NCBI GenBank assembly: GCA_030824585.1
Contig: JAVBXM010000021.1
Coordinates: 1-64,000 of the forward strand
DNA: 64,000 nt
Origin: Phaeospirillum sp.
GTDB lineage: Bacteria > Pseudomonadota > Alphaproteobacteria > Rhodospirillales > Magnetospirillaceae
Reading direction: 5' to 3'
The position numbers were made by a program, and so were the translations under genes. The notes under the pieces were generated by a model. The model was not told the origin of the DNA, did no database searches, and worked only from the letters and a program-made list of their open reading frames with translations. This document shows positions 27,380-35,954 of the stretch, piece by piece. Each line of letters begins with the position of its first letter. Within the stretch, counting starts at the first letter, position 1.

Positions 27380-28711
27380 GTGACGGCCCTCGACCTTTCC
27401 CGGTGCCAGTTCGCCTTCACCATCGCGTTCCACATCATCTTCCCGGCCATTACCATCGGGCTAGCCAGTTATCTGGCGATTCTGGAAGCGTCCTGGCTGC
27501 GCACCCGACAGTCGGTCTACCTTGATCTTTATTATTTTTGGTCGAAAATTTTCGCCCTCAATTTCGGCATGGGCGTGGTGTCTGGGCTGGTGATGGCCTA
27601 TCAGTTCGGCACCAATTGGAGCCGTTTTTCCGAATTTGCCGGCAGCATCACCGGACCGCTGCTGGCCTACGAAGTCCTGACTGCCTTCTTCCTGGAAGCA
27701 GGCTTTCTGGGGGTCATGCTGTTCGGATGGACTCGGGTCGGACCCAGCCTGCACTTTTTCTCCACCGTGATGGTCGCACTGGGCACGCTTATTTCGGCAA
27801 CCTGGATCATCGCGTCGAACAGTTGGATGCAAACGCCGCAAGGCTATCAGATCCTCGAAGGCCGGGCGGTTCCCACCGACTGGCTGCGAGTGATCTTCAA
27901 TCCGTCCTTCCCCTATCGTCTGGCCCATATGAGCGTTGCCGCCTTTCTCGCCACCGCGCTGGTGGTCGGCGCCTCGGCCGCCTGGCATCTGCTGCGCGGC
28001 AACCATCAGCCGGCAGTCCGCAAGATGCTGTCCATGAGTCTGTGGCTGCTGGTGATACTGGCGCCGCTTCAGATGATTATCGGGGATCTCCATGGCTTGA
28101 ATACGTTGGAGTACCAGCCGGCCAAGCTCGCGGCCATGGAGGGGCACTGGGAAAACAGCGGTGACGGCGAGCCGCTGATCCTGTTCGGCCTGCCCGACAT
28201 GGAGCGGGAGGAAACCCGTTTCGCGCTGGCCGTCCCGCGTTTGGGCAGCCTGATCCTGACCCATAGCTGGACCGGGCGGCTGCCGGAGCTGAAGCAGTTC
28301 GCGCCGCGAGACCGCCCCAACGCGGCGGTGGTGTTTTGGTCGTTTCGGGTGATGGTGGGGATCGGGTTTCTGATGATCGCACTGGGCCTGTGGAGCGTTT
28401 GGTTACGCCGGGGCGGCAGGCTGTGGCATTGCCGCCCCTTTCTTCATGTTCTGCTCTGGATGGGGCCGTCCGGTCTGGTGGCGCTGCTGGCCGGTTGGTT
28501 CACCACCGAAATCGGACGCCAGCCCTGGACCGTTTACGGGGTGCTGCGCACCGCCGATTCGGTGTCGTCGCATGGCGTGACGCAACTGAGCCTGACCTTG
28601 CTGCTTTTCGTGCTGGTGTATGGGGCGGTGTTCGGCATGGGCATCGTCTATATGCTGCGGCTCATCCGACTGGGGCCGGAGTCGAACACCCTGGAGGAGG
28701 CGAAAGGATGA
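27380..28711 (+). CDS. cioA: Cyanide-insensitive-type quinol oxidase subunit I (CioA/CydA)
   Basis: 443 residues. Haem-binding His in IAFHIIFPAIT, the EVLTAFFLEAGFLGVMLFGW helix (Glu of the haem b595/d pocket) and the quinol loop are visible. The Q-loop between membrane segments is short, as in CioA and unlike E. coli CydA. The protein is an inner-membrane quinol oxidase reducing O2 without proton pumping. The GTG start, after GGGGAGGCGCAGGAA, was chosen because the sequence before it has no homology. Next gene overlaps by 4 bp. Confidence 0.9.
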   Translation: MTALDLSRCQFAFTIAFHIIFPAITIGLASYLAILEASWLRTRQSVYLDLYYFWSKIFALNFGMGVVSGLVMAYQFGTNWSRFSEFAGSITGPLLAYEVLTAFFLEAGFLGVMLFGWTRVGPSLHFFSTVMVALGTLISATWIIASNSWMQTPQGYQILEGRAVPTDWLRVIFNPSFPYRLAHMSVAAFLATALVVGASAAWHLLRGNHQPAVRKMLSMSLWLLVILAPLQMIIGDLHGLNTLEYQPAKLAAMEGHWENSGDGEPLILFGLPDMEREETRFALAVPRLGSLILTHSWTGRLPELKQFAPRDRPNAAVVFWSFRVMVGIGFLMIALGLWSVWLRRGGRLWHCRPFLHVLLWMGPSGLVALLAGWFTTEIGRQPWTVYGVLRTADSVSSHGVTQLSLTLLLFVLVYGAVFGMGIVYMLRLIRLGPESNTLEEAKG

Positions 28712-29715
28712 GCATCGATCTGCCGCTGACCTGGGCCGCCATCATCCTGTTCAGCATCATGATGTACGTGGTGCTGGACGGGTTCGACCTCGGGCTGGGG
28801 ATTTTGTTCCCGTTCTTCACCGACAAGGACGAGCGGGACGTGATGATGAATACGGTGGCGCCGGTCTGGGACGGCAACGAGACTTGGCTGGTCCTCGGCG
28901 GCGCCGGTTTGATGGCGGCGTTTCCCCTGGCCTATGCCGTTGTGCTCAGCGCGCTGTATCTGCCCATGATTCTCATGCTGCTGGCGTTGGTCTTTCGGGG
29001 GGTGGCGTTCGAGTTCCGCTTCAAGGCCCTTGATCACGAACGGCACTTCTGGGACAAGGCGTTCATCGGCGGCTCGGTTGCCGCGACATTCTTCCAGGGC
29101 GTGTCGCTTGGCGCCTATATCCAGGGAATTCCGGTGGTGGGACACGCCTATGCCGGCGGCCCGTTCGATTGGATTTCTTCGTTTTCACTGTTTACCGGGG
29201 CCGGCCTGCTGGTGGCCTATGCCTTGCTCGGCAGCACATGGTTGATCCTCAAGACCGAAGGCGGCCTGCAAGCGCGGGCCTATGTCACGGCACGGCGGCT
29301 AGCCTGGATCCTGGCGGCCGTGATGATGGCCGTCAGCCTATGGACACCGTTGGCCGATAGCGGAATCGCGGCTCGCTGGTTCAGCCTTCCCAATCTGGTG
29401 TGGCTTGCCCCGGTGCCGTTGCTGGTGGCGGCTGTCCTGTCCTTGTTGCTGCGCTCGCTGACCCGCAAAGCGCAGTTGCCCTCCTTCTTGTGGGCCTTGG
29501 CGCTGATGGTTCTCGGCTACGGCGGACTGGGGTTCAGCCTGTGGCCCAATATCATTCCGCCGGCCATCTCCATCTGGGACGCCGCGTCCCCGCCGCAAAG
29601 CCTGGGCTTCACCTTGGTCGGCGCGGTGGTGACCATCCCGGTGATCCTGATCTATACGGTTTGGACCTATTATGTGTTTCGCGGCAAGGTCAGGACGGGG
29701 AATGGCTATCACTGA
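28708..29715 (+). CDS. cioB: Quinol oxidase subunit II (CioB/CydB)
   Basis: 335 residues, nine or so membrane segments. CydB hallmarks: MMYVVLDGFDLGLGILFPF near the N-terminus, PVWDGNETWLVLGGAGLMAAFPLAYA, FRGVAFEFR, and GGLGFSLWPNIIPP near the C-terminus. It forms the oxidase with the preceding subunit; ATGA overlap indicates translational coupling. The longer open frame upstream is a shadow of cioA. Confidence 0.93.
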   Translation: MSIDLPLTWAAIILFSIMMYVVLDGFDLGLGILFPFFTDKDERDVMMNTVAPVWDGNETWLVLGGAGLMAAFPLAYAVVLSALYLPMILMLLALVFRGVAFEFRFKALDHERHFWDKAFIGGSVAATFFQGVSLGAYIQGIPVVGHAYAGGPFDWISSFSLFTGAGLLVAYALLGSTWLILKTEGGLQARAYVTARRLAWILAAVMMAVSLWTPLADSGIAARWFSLPNLVWLAPVPLLVAAVLSLLLRSLTRKAQLPSFLWALALMVLGYGGLGFSLWPNIIPPAISIWDAASPPQSLGFTLVGAVVTIPVILIYTVWTYYVFRGKVRTGNGYH

Positions 29716-29839
29716 TGCGCCGTGGTGGAAGAGGCTCGGCTGGCTGCTCCTCATCTGGGCTGCCGGTGTCGCCACCTTGGGAGTGGTGGCCGGGCTCATT
29801 CGCCTGACGATGCATGCCCAAGGCTTGGTTCTTGGATGA
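29702..29839 (+). CDS. DUF2474/CioZ-like 45-residue oxidase subunit
   Basis: MAITDAPWWKRLGWLLLIWA... with one membrane segment and the WWKRLGW signature of DUF2474, a small subunit of CioAB-type oxidases analogous to CydX. It overlaps the cioB end by 14 bp. It is easily missed because of its length. Confidence 0.8.
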   Translation: MAITDAPWWKRLGWLLLIWAAGVATLGVVAGLIRLTMHAQGLVLG

Positions 29840-29966
29840 TCGCCGTTGGTAGATTCCGAGACTCTTGTCCTCCGGCATTCGGTGACTAAGGTTTGGTACG
29901 GCGTATTGCCTCGCCATCGGCCTGAGCTCCAGCCGCCCTGTCCGGGGCCAGGCAAGGAGAAGAAAC

Positions 29967-30425
29967 TTGGATGCATATCGCCACCACGTCTCAGGCTTTT
30001 TCGCCCGCCGGGAAGAAGCGGAAAGCGCGTCTTCCACACTGGTCGAGCAGGGATTGCCGCCCGGACGGATTCAAATTTTCGACGCTGCCCGGGCTCCGCC
30101 TGCCACCACACCACTGGCGGCCAGCAATGAGGTCCTGAAGGACGTGCTGGTGGACGGCGCAATCGGAGCCGGAATCGGCACCGGAATCGGCGCGCTTGCC
30201 GAAGTGGCCCTGGTGGCGGCGAATGTAAGCCTGTTCGTCGCCAGCCCGTTGATCGCCCCCCTCGTCCTGTTGGGTTGGGGTGCCAGTCTCGGCGCCTCGA
30301 CCGGTGCCTCCTCAGACGGGACCGAACACAAGAACGGGCAATTCGCCGATCTGGTCGGTGACGCCATGCCCTTACGCGCGGTATCGTGCGATACCGCGCG
30401 CACAGCAAGACTTAGGGGAGGCTAG
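29967..30425 (+). CDS. Stress protein with glycine-rich membrane-like core
   Basis: 152 residues from a TTG start; AAGGAGA ends six bases before it. The N-terminus (MDAYRHHVSGFFARREEAESASSTLVEQGLPPGRIQIFD) matches a group of short stress proteins with an ACT/GSP17M-like first half. A Gly/Ala-rich segment follows (DGAIGAGIGTGIGALAEVALVAANVSLF). The last about 20 residues look unlike the family and coincide with a perfect palindrome (30376-30399), so the C-terminus may be frameshifted. Confidence 0.6.
   Translation: MDAYRHHVSGFFARREEAESASSTLVEQGLPPGRIQIFDAARAPPATTPLAASNEVLKDVLVDGAIGAGIGTGIGALAEVALVAANVSLFVASPLIAPLVLLGWGASLGASTGASSDGTEHKNGQFADLVGDAMPLRAVSCDTARTARLRGG
30376..30399. repeat. Perfect palindrome between converging genes
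   Basis: GCGCGGTATCG and its complement with a 2-base loop. It lies at the 3' ends of the stress-protein and phasin genes and may act as a terminator, although no T-run follows. Confidence 0.5.
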
Positions 30426-30763
30426 ACCACCAGGAAGCGCTTCTGCATCGGCTCGGCGGCGGTGGAAAAGACGGAAGCCGTGAGTTCGGCGATGGCGCGG
30501 CTGTCGGACAGTGCGGCGTCGAAGCTCTCCTTGATCAACCTCTGCTGAACTTCGAAGAACTCCACCGGAGTCTTCACGGAGGATATCTCCCTGAGGGCGT
30601 CTCCCAATTTCTCGACATTCCGGGCGGCCAGTTCCTGGAAGCCGTCCATGGCGATGGCTCCGCCTTTGGACATTGCCTTGGCGTTGTCTTTGGCATCACC
30701 GGATATTTTTTCGACGCTGCTTTTGATTGCCGTCGTCGCGTGCTCACTCGTGGCTGCGGCCAT
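30422..30763 (-). CDS. Phasin-family protein
   Basis: 113 residues, fully helical. The pattern GFQELAARNVEKLGDALREISSVKTPVEFFEVQQRLIKESFDAALSDSRAIAELTASVF is the Phasin_2 motif. Phasins coat polyhydroxyalkanoate granules; short ones on stress loci may act as chaperones. No PHA synthase lies nearby. Confidence 0.8.
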   Translation of the reverse strand: MAAATSEHATTAIKSSVEKISGDAKDNAKAMSKGGAIAMDGFQELAARNVEKLGDALREISSVKTPVEFFEVQQRLIKESFDAALSDSRAIAELTASVFSTAAEPMQKRFLVV

Positions 30764-30967
30764 AACATCTTCTCCCGGATTACTCGTAGGATGGTAAATC
30801 TACTCTCGCCGCCCTTGGCGATGGAGAAGCGGAATCTACTCAGCCGCAGCGGAACCTGCTCAGGCCGCCGCCCCCGGGGATTTTCCGACCCTGCCGGCTG
30901 ATCATCCCACCCGCTACGGTTCCTCATGGCCTCCTCGGGGATGGCTTCCGCGGACGGAGGGTGCGAC

Positions 30968-31330
30968 ATGGCGGCATCAAGCGCGACATTGCATGAAGAC
31001 CCGGCACGGTTGGGGCCCGACGCCATTGACCGGCATCGGGCGACCATCTCCATCATGGAGGAACTGGAGGCGGCCGACTGGTACGACCAACGCGCCCTGG
31101 CGACGGAAGATCCGGAACTGCAGGCGATCCTTACCTACAACCGCGACGAGGAGAAGGAGCACGCGGCCATGCTGTTGGAATGGCTGCGGCGTCACGATGG
31201 AGCCCTGAACGATCATCTGAAGGCCTATCTGTTCAAGGACGGCCCAATCCGCTCCCCCAAGCCAGCCACGGCAGCTCCCATCGCCGACGGCTCCCTTGCC
31301 ATCGGCAGCCTGCGCGGTGAGGTGTCATGA
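30968..31330 (+). CDS. Encapsulated ferritin (EncFtn)
   Basis: 120 residues. It matches the Rhodospirillum rubrum EncFtn closely, as I remember it: MEELEAADWYDQR (Glu31, Glu32, Glu34, Trp38, Tyr39) and NRDEEKEHAAMLLEWLRR (Glu62, His65). These are the ferroxidase metal ligands, formed across an annular dimer interface. The C-terminal GSLAIGSLRG is an encapsulin-targeting peptide. EncFtn oxidises Fe(II) and passes it for storage inside the shell. GGAGGG precedes the ATG; the stop overlaps the shell gene. Confidence 0.93.
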   Translation: MAASSATLHEDPARLGPDAIDRHRATISIMEELEAADWYDQRALATEDPELQAILTYNRDEEKEHAAMLLEWLRRHDGALNDHLKAYLFKDGPIRSPKPATAAPIADGSLAIGSLRGEVS

Positions 31331-32157
31331 ACAGCCTGTTTCGCGAACTCGCGCCCATCACCACGGCCACATGGCTGGAAATCGAGAAAGAGGCGAAGCG
31401 GACGCTTATCGAAATGCTCGGCGCCCGTCGGATCGTCGACTTTGTCGGCCCGCTCGGCCTGGCGACCTCGGCCGTCGGCACCGGACGGATGGCGCCAATC
31501 CCCGGAGCACCGAACGGAACGGTCGAGGCCCATCTCCGGCTAAGCCAGCCGCTGGTCGAAATCAGGGTCCCCTTCGAATTGGCCCGGACCGAGATCGCTG
31601 CGGTCGATCGCGGGGCCAAGGACCCGAACCTGGATTCGCTCGTGGCGGCGGCGCGCACGATCGCCATTGCCGAAGACGTCGCCGTCTTCCACGGATACCC
31701 GGAAGCTCATATTCGCGGCATTTGCGAAATCGGCTCCGACGGCACCTTGTCGCTTGGCGATGATTGCGAGGCCTATCCCGCCGTCATCACCACCGCCGTC
31801 ACCAGACTCCGCGAGGCCGGGATCGGCGGACCTTACGCGGTGGCGCTCGGCGAACGCTGTTACACCGACCTGATCGAGACGACCAAGGCCGGTTACCCGA
31901 TCCTCGAACACATCCGCCGCATCGTCGAAGGCCCCATCGTCTGGGCACCCGGCCTGAGCGGCGCAGTGGTCATCTCTTTGCGTGGCGGCGATTTCGAACT
32001 CGTGGCCGGGCGAGACATTTCCATCGGGTATCTCGACCACGACGCCAAGCGCGTTCGCCTTTATTTCGAGGAAAGCTTCACGTTCCGCGTGCTGTCGCCG
32101 CAGGCGGCGGTTCCGCTTCTCCATGACACACAGGCGGAACAACGGAGGGCGAAATGA
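31327..32157 (+). CDS. Encapsulin shell protein
   Basis: 276 residues with the family's HK97-like fold landmarks: LFRELAPITTATWLEIEKEAKRTL, RRIVDFVGPLG, VPFELARTEI, YPVI-like, GPYAVALGERCYTDL, and FRVLSPQAAVPL. Such proteins assemble 60-subunit (T=1) compartments and load cargo carrying the C-terminal peptide seen on the upstream EncFtn. The ATGA overlap shows translational coupling. The two genes make an iron-storing nanocompartment. Confidence 0.93.
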   Translation: MNSLFRELAPITTATWLEIEKEAKRTLIEMLGARRIVDFVGPLGLATSAVGTGRMAPIPGAPNGTVEAHLRLSQPLVEIRVPFELARTEIAAVDRGAKDPNLDSLVAAARTIAIAEDVAVFHGYPEAHIRGICEIGSDGTLSLGDDCEAYPAVITTAVTRLREAGIGGPYAVALGERCYTDLIETTKAGYPILEHIRRIVEGPIVWAPGLSGAVVISLRGGDFELVAGRDISIGYLDHDAKRVRLYFEESFTFRVLSPQAAVPLLHDTQAEQRRAK

Positions 32158-32228
32158 AATACGCACTTCTCTGGCTGGTCGGCGTTCCAATCCCCATCCT
32201 GATCCTCATCTATTTCCTTTTCAGATAG
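32154..32228 (+). CDS. 24-residue membrane peptide coupled to encapsulin
   Basis: MKYALLWLVGVPIPILILIY... one hydrophobic segment, one Arg at the end. ATG overlaps the encapsulin stop (ATGA) and has GGAGG five bases upstream. Similar micropeptides near stress genes are known; function unknown. Confidence 0.55.
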   Translation: MKYALLWLVGVPIPILILIYFLFR

Positions 32229-32258
32229 CCAATATTTTATTCAGAGGATGAGACAGAA

Positions 32259-34373
32259 ATGAAAAAAGATAAGACAGACAGCAATTCCGCCCACCATGAG
32301 CTGAAGAAAAACCGGCCTCCATACGGAAACTCCAAACTGGCTGCCGGCGGTGAGCTGCACCAGATCAAGGGCGGCAAGCATCACGCGCTGACCACCAACC
32401 AGGGCGTCGCGCTCGGCGACAATCAGAATTCGCTTCGGGCCAATCCCCGTGGCCCGACCCTGCTGGAAGATTTCATTCTCCGCGAAAAGATCACACATTT
32501 CGATCACGAGCGCATTCCAGAGCGCATCGTGCACGCCCGGGCCACCGGCGCGCACGGGTTCTTCGAGCTGACCCATTCGCTCAAGAAATACACCACCGCC
32601 CGAATTCTGACCGAGACCGGCGAAAAGATTCCGGTCTTCACGCGCATATCCACGGTGGCCGGCGGCGCCGGGTCCGTCGATACGCCGCGCGATGTGCGCG
32701 GATTTGCCGTCAAGTTCTATACCAAGGAGGGCAACTGGGACCTGGTCGGCAACAATGTCCCGGTATTCTTCATCCAGGACGCCATCAAGTTTCCCGACCT
32801 GATCCATGCAGTGAAGATGGAGCCCGATCGCGGCTTTCCCCAATCGGCGACCGCCCACGACACCTTCTGGGACTTCATTTCGCTGACCCCGGAATCCATG
32901 CACATGGTGATGTGGATCATGTCGGACCGCACGCTGCCCCGGTCGCTGCGGATGATCGAGGGCTTTGGCGTGCACAGCTTCCGTCTGATCAACGAAGCCG
33001 GCGGATCCACCTTCGTCAAATTCCATTGGCGTCCCCGGCTCGGCCTGCAATCCACCCTTTGGGACGAAGCGGCCAAGATCGCCGGTGCGGACCAGGATTT
33101 TCATCGCCGCGACATGTTCGAAGCCATCAAGGCCGGGCAGTTTCCCGAGTGGGATTTCGCGGTTCAGCTGTTCACCCAGGAGGAGGCCAACACCTTCCCC
33201 TTCGATCATCTGGACGCGACCAAGCTGATCCCCGAGGAACTGGTGCCCTTGAAGGTGATCGGCCGCATGGTTCTCGACCGCTGGCCGAACAATTTCTTCG
33301 CGGAAACGGAACAGGTGGCCTATTGCCCGGCCAATGTGGTGCCGGGCATCGACTTCTCCAATGATCCGCTGCTGCAAGGGCGCCTGTTTTCCTATCTCGA
33401 CACCCAGCTCTCGCGACTGGGATCGGCCAATTTCCACCAGATCCCCATCAACGCCCCCCAATGCCCGTTCGCCAATCACCAGCGCGATGGGCACATGCAA
33501 ATGAGCCAGCCGCAGGGGCGTGTGGCCTACGAGCCCAATTCCCTGTCCAAGGACTCCCCCCGGGAGACGCCGCCGGATAAGCTGCATCATGCGGCGATCA
33601 TCGAGATTGGCCAGAAAGGCCGCATCCGGGCCGAAAGCTTCGCCGACCACTACAGCCAGGCGCGGCAGTTCTATCTCAGCCAATCCTCCCATGAGCAGGC
33701 GCACATCGCCTCGGCCCTGGTGTTCGAGCTTTCCAAGGTCGAGCATCTCCATGTGCGCGAAGCCATGGTCGGCCATCTGCGGCATGTGGAGGATGGCCTG
33801 GCCCATCGGGTTGCCGACGGCCTCGGCCTTGAGCAGATGCCGCCCGCTCCCTTGCCGGCGGCCCCCGTGCAGGACATGCCTCTTTCACCCGCACTCCAGC
33901 TTATCGGCAAGATGAAGGATACGCTGGACGGACGGTCCGTCGGCATCCTGATCGCCGACGGTTCGGACCGCGACGCCATCAAGGCGATCAAGAAGGCGGC
34001 CACCGATGCCGGAGCGGCGGTCAAGATCATCGCTCCCAAGGTGGGCGGCGCCAGACTTGACGATGGCACCCTGCGCAAGGTGGACGGACAGCTTGCCGGT
34101 ACGCCGTCGGTGCTGTTCGACGCCGTCGCCATCATCCTTTCCGAAGACGGCGCCAAGGCGCTGTCGCAAGACAGTGCCGCCATCGACTTCGTTCGCAACG
34201 CCTTCGCCCACCTCAAGGCCATTGCCGCCGACGGCGGTGGACGGACGCTCCTCAACGCGGCCAACGTCGGAATCGATGGAGGAATCGTGGATGTGGGGGC
34301 CTGTGATGCCTTCGTCGCCGCCGCCAAGACCCGTCAGTGGGACCGGGAAAAATACGTCCGCACGCTGGACTGA
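32259..34373 (+). CDS. katE: Large-subunit catalase KatE (HPII type)
   Basis: 704 residues. The haem-catalase core shows the catalytic His in [41 protein letters not shown], Asn and the haem-ligand Tyr in [14 protein letters not shown]. The C-terminal about 150 residues form the flavodoxin-like domain of large clade-2 catalases ([22 protein letters not shown]). It breaks down H2O2, a natural partner for iron storage by ferroxidase. It follows the micropeptide by 30 bp. Confidence 0.93.
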   Translation: MKKDKTDSNSAHHELKKNRPPYGNSKLAAGGELHQIKGGKHHALTTNQGVALGDNQNSLRANPRGPTLLEDFILREKITHFDHERIPERIVHARATGAHGFFELTHSLKKYTTARILTETGEKIPVFTRISTVAGGAGSVDTPRDVRGFAVKFYTKEGNWDLVGNNVPVFFIQDAIKFPDLIHAVKMEPDRGFPQSATAHDTFWDFISLTPESMHMVMWIMSDRTLPRSLRMIEGFGVHSFRLINEAGGSTFVKFHWRPRLGLQSTLWDEAAKIAGADQDFHRRDMFEAIKAGQFPEWDFAVQLFTQEEANTFPFDHLDATKLIPEELVPLKVIGRMVLDRWPNNFFAETEQVAYCPANVVPGIDFSNDPLLQGRLFSYLDTQLSRLGSANFHQIPINAPQCPFANHQRDGHMQMSQPQGRVAYEPNSLSKDSPRETPPDKLHHAAIIEIGQKGRIRAESFADHYSQARQFYLSQSSHEQAHIASALVFELSKVEHLHVREAMVGHLRHVEDGLAHRVADGLGLEQMPPAPLPAAPVQDMPLSPALQLIGKMKDTLDGRSVGILIADGSDRDAIKAIKKAATDAGAAVKIIAPKVGGARLDDGTLRKVDGQLAGTPSVLFDAVAIILSEDGAKALSQDSAAIDFVRNAFAHLKAIAADGGGRTLLNAANVGIDGGIVDVGACDAFVAAAKTRQWDREKYVRTLD

Positions 34374-34398
34374 TGCGACCTTACGTCGGAGAGAATCC

Positions 34399-35451
34399 AT
34401 GCTGCCGCCCGTCCAACTGGTTTCCATTGCCACCGCTGTTCCTCCCTTTCGCTTCGAGCAGCACGATGTCGCCGCAGCGGCGTATCAAGGCTTTGCCAGC
34501 CGCTTTGAAGACTTCGAACGCCTGTCGGCGGTGTTTCTGAGCTCTGGCATTCTCCGCCGCTATGGCGTGCGGCCGTTGGAATGGTATTTCGAGCCGCTGG
34601 GCTGGCCGGAGCGCAGCAGGGCCTATCTGGACGGCGGCATTCAGTTGTTCGTGGACGCGGCGACCAAGGCGCTTGATGCCGCCGGTCTGACCGCCAACGC
34701 GGTCGATACGGTGGTCACCATCTCGTCGACCGGCATCGCCACACCCAGTCTGGAGGCGCACGTCGCCGGACAAATGGGGTTCCGCGCCGACATCGAGCGG
34801 GTTCCCGTCTTCGGTCTGGGCTGCGCCGGCGGTGTCTCCGGCCTGTCCATCGCATCCCGTCTGGCCCAGTCACGTCCCGGCAGCGTCGTGCTGATGGTCG
34901 CCATCGAACTGTGCACCCTGGCCTTCCGGCTCGATGAACTGACCAAGGCCAACATCGTCGCCACCGCCCTGTTCGGCGACGGCGCGGCGGCCTGCGTCCT
35001 GCGGGCCGGGGATGCCGGCATCGCCACCGTCGAAATGAGCGGCCAGCACATCTGGCCCGATACGCTGGACATCATGGGCTGGTCCATCGATCCCCAAGGC
35101 TTCGGAGTGATTTTCGACCGCGATATTCCGCCCTTCGCCGAGGCCAACATGAACCCGGCCATTGCCGGCATCCTGGAACGGGCTGGATTGGGGTTGGACG
35201 ACATCGACCGCTTCACCTTCCATCCGGGGGGAGCCAAGGTGGTCAACGCCCTGGAACGGGCTTTTTCCCTTGGCCAAGGGTCGCTGAACCATGAGCGCGA
35301 TATCCTGGCCGAATACGGCAATATGTCGGCCCCCACCGCCTTGTTCGTGCTGGAGCGGGTCATCGCGGCCGGGCTGCCGCCGCGGACATTGGTGACCGCC
35401 ATGGGACCGGGCTTCACCACCACCTGCGCCGCCCTGAAGAGGGCGGCATGA
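34399..35451 (+). CDS. Type III polyketide synthase
   Basis: 350 residues, chalcone-synthase fold. Catalytic triad: Cys in FGLGCAGGVSG, His in FTFHPGGAKVVNAL, Asn in YGNMSAPTALFVLE. It probably extends a fatty acyl starter with malonyl-CoA to alkylresorcinols or alkylpyrones. GGAGAG precedes the ATG. ATGA-coupled to a methyltransferase. Confidence 0.88.
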   Translation: MLPPVQLVSIATAVPPFRFEQHDVAAAAYQGFASRFEDFERLSAVFLSSGILRRYGVRPLEWYFEPLGWPERSRAYLDGGIQLFVDAATKALDAAGLTANAVDTVVTISSTGIATPSLEAHVAGQMGFRADIERVPVFGLGCAGGVSGLSIASRLAQSRPGSVVLMVAIELCTLAFRLDELTKANIVATALFGDGAAACVLRAGDAGIATVEMSGQHIWPDTLDIMGWSIDPQGFGVIFDRDIPPFAEANMNPAIAGILERAGLGLDDIDRFTFHPGGAKVVNALERAFSLGQGSLNHERDILAEYGNMSAPTALFVLERVIAAGLPPRTLVTAMGPGFTTTCAALKRAA

Positions 35452-35954
35452 CTCCGGCCGTCATCCTGCTGGCCATGGTGACCATCGAACGGCTGGCGGA
35501 ATTATGGCTGGCCCACAGCAATACCCGCGCGCTGCTGGCCAAGGGGGCATTCGAAGTCGCACCCGAGCATTACCGGGTCATCGTCGCCCTGCATGCGCTC
35601 TGGCTTGGCGGCTTGTGGCTGATCGGCTGGCCGAACCCGCTCAATCTAGCCTGGGTTCTGGTGTTCGTGGCGCTGCAGGGTCTACGCGTCTGGGTCTTGC
35701 TGTCATTGGGCCGGCGATGGACCACGCGTATCATCATTCTGCCCGGCGCCCCCCTGATCACCGCCGGTCCCTATCGCTATCTGGCCCATCCCAACTATGT
35801 CATCGTCATCGGCGAGATCGCCGTCCTGCCGCTTTGCCTTGGCTTGGCCTGGTATGCCCTGGCGTTCTCGGCGGCCAATGCCGCCATTCTCGCCATTCGC
35901 ATCCGGTCGGAGAATGCCGCGCTGGGTGGATTGCGCCATGTCGCCGCGCCCTGA
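35448..35954 (+). CDS. Isoprenylcysteine carboxyl methyltransferase-family protein
   Basis: 168 residues, four or five membrane segments. SAM-binding GPYRYLAHPNYVIVIGE and a C-terminal RIRSENAAL match the ICMT family. In srs-type clusters such proteins methylate phenolic lipids made by the partner type III PKS. Confidence 0.83.
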   Translation: MTPAVILLAMVTIERLAELWLAHSNTRALLAKGAFEVAPEHYRVIVALHALWLGGLWLIGWPNPLNLAWVLVFVALQGLRVWVLLSLGRRWTTRIIILPGAPLITAGPYRYLAHPNYVIVIGEIAVLPLCLGLAWYALAFSAANAAILAIRIRSENAALGGLRHVAAP

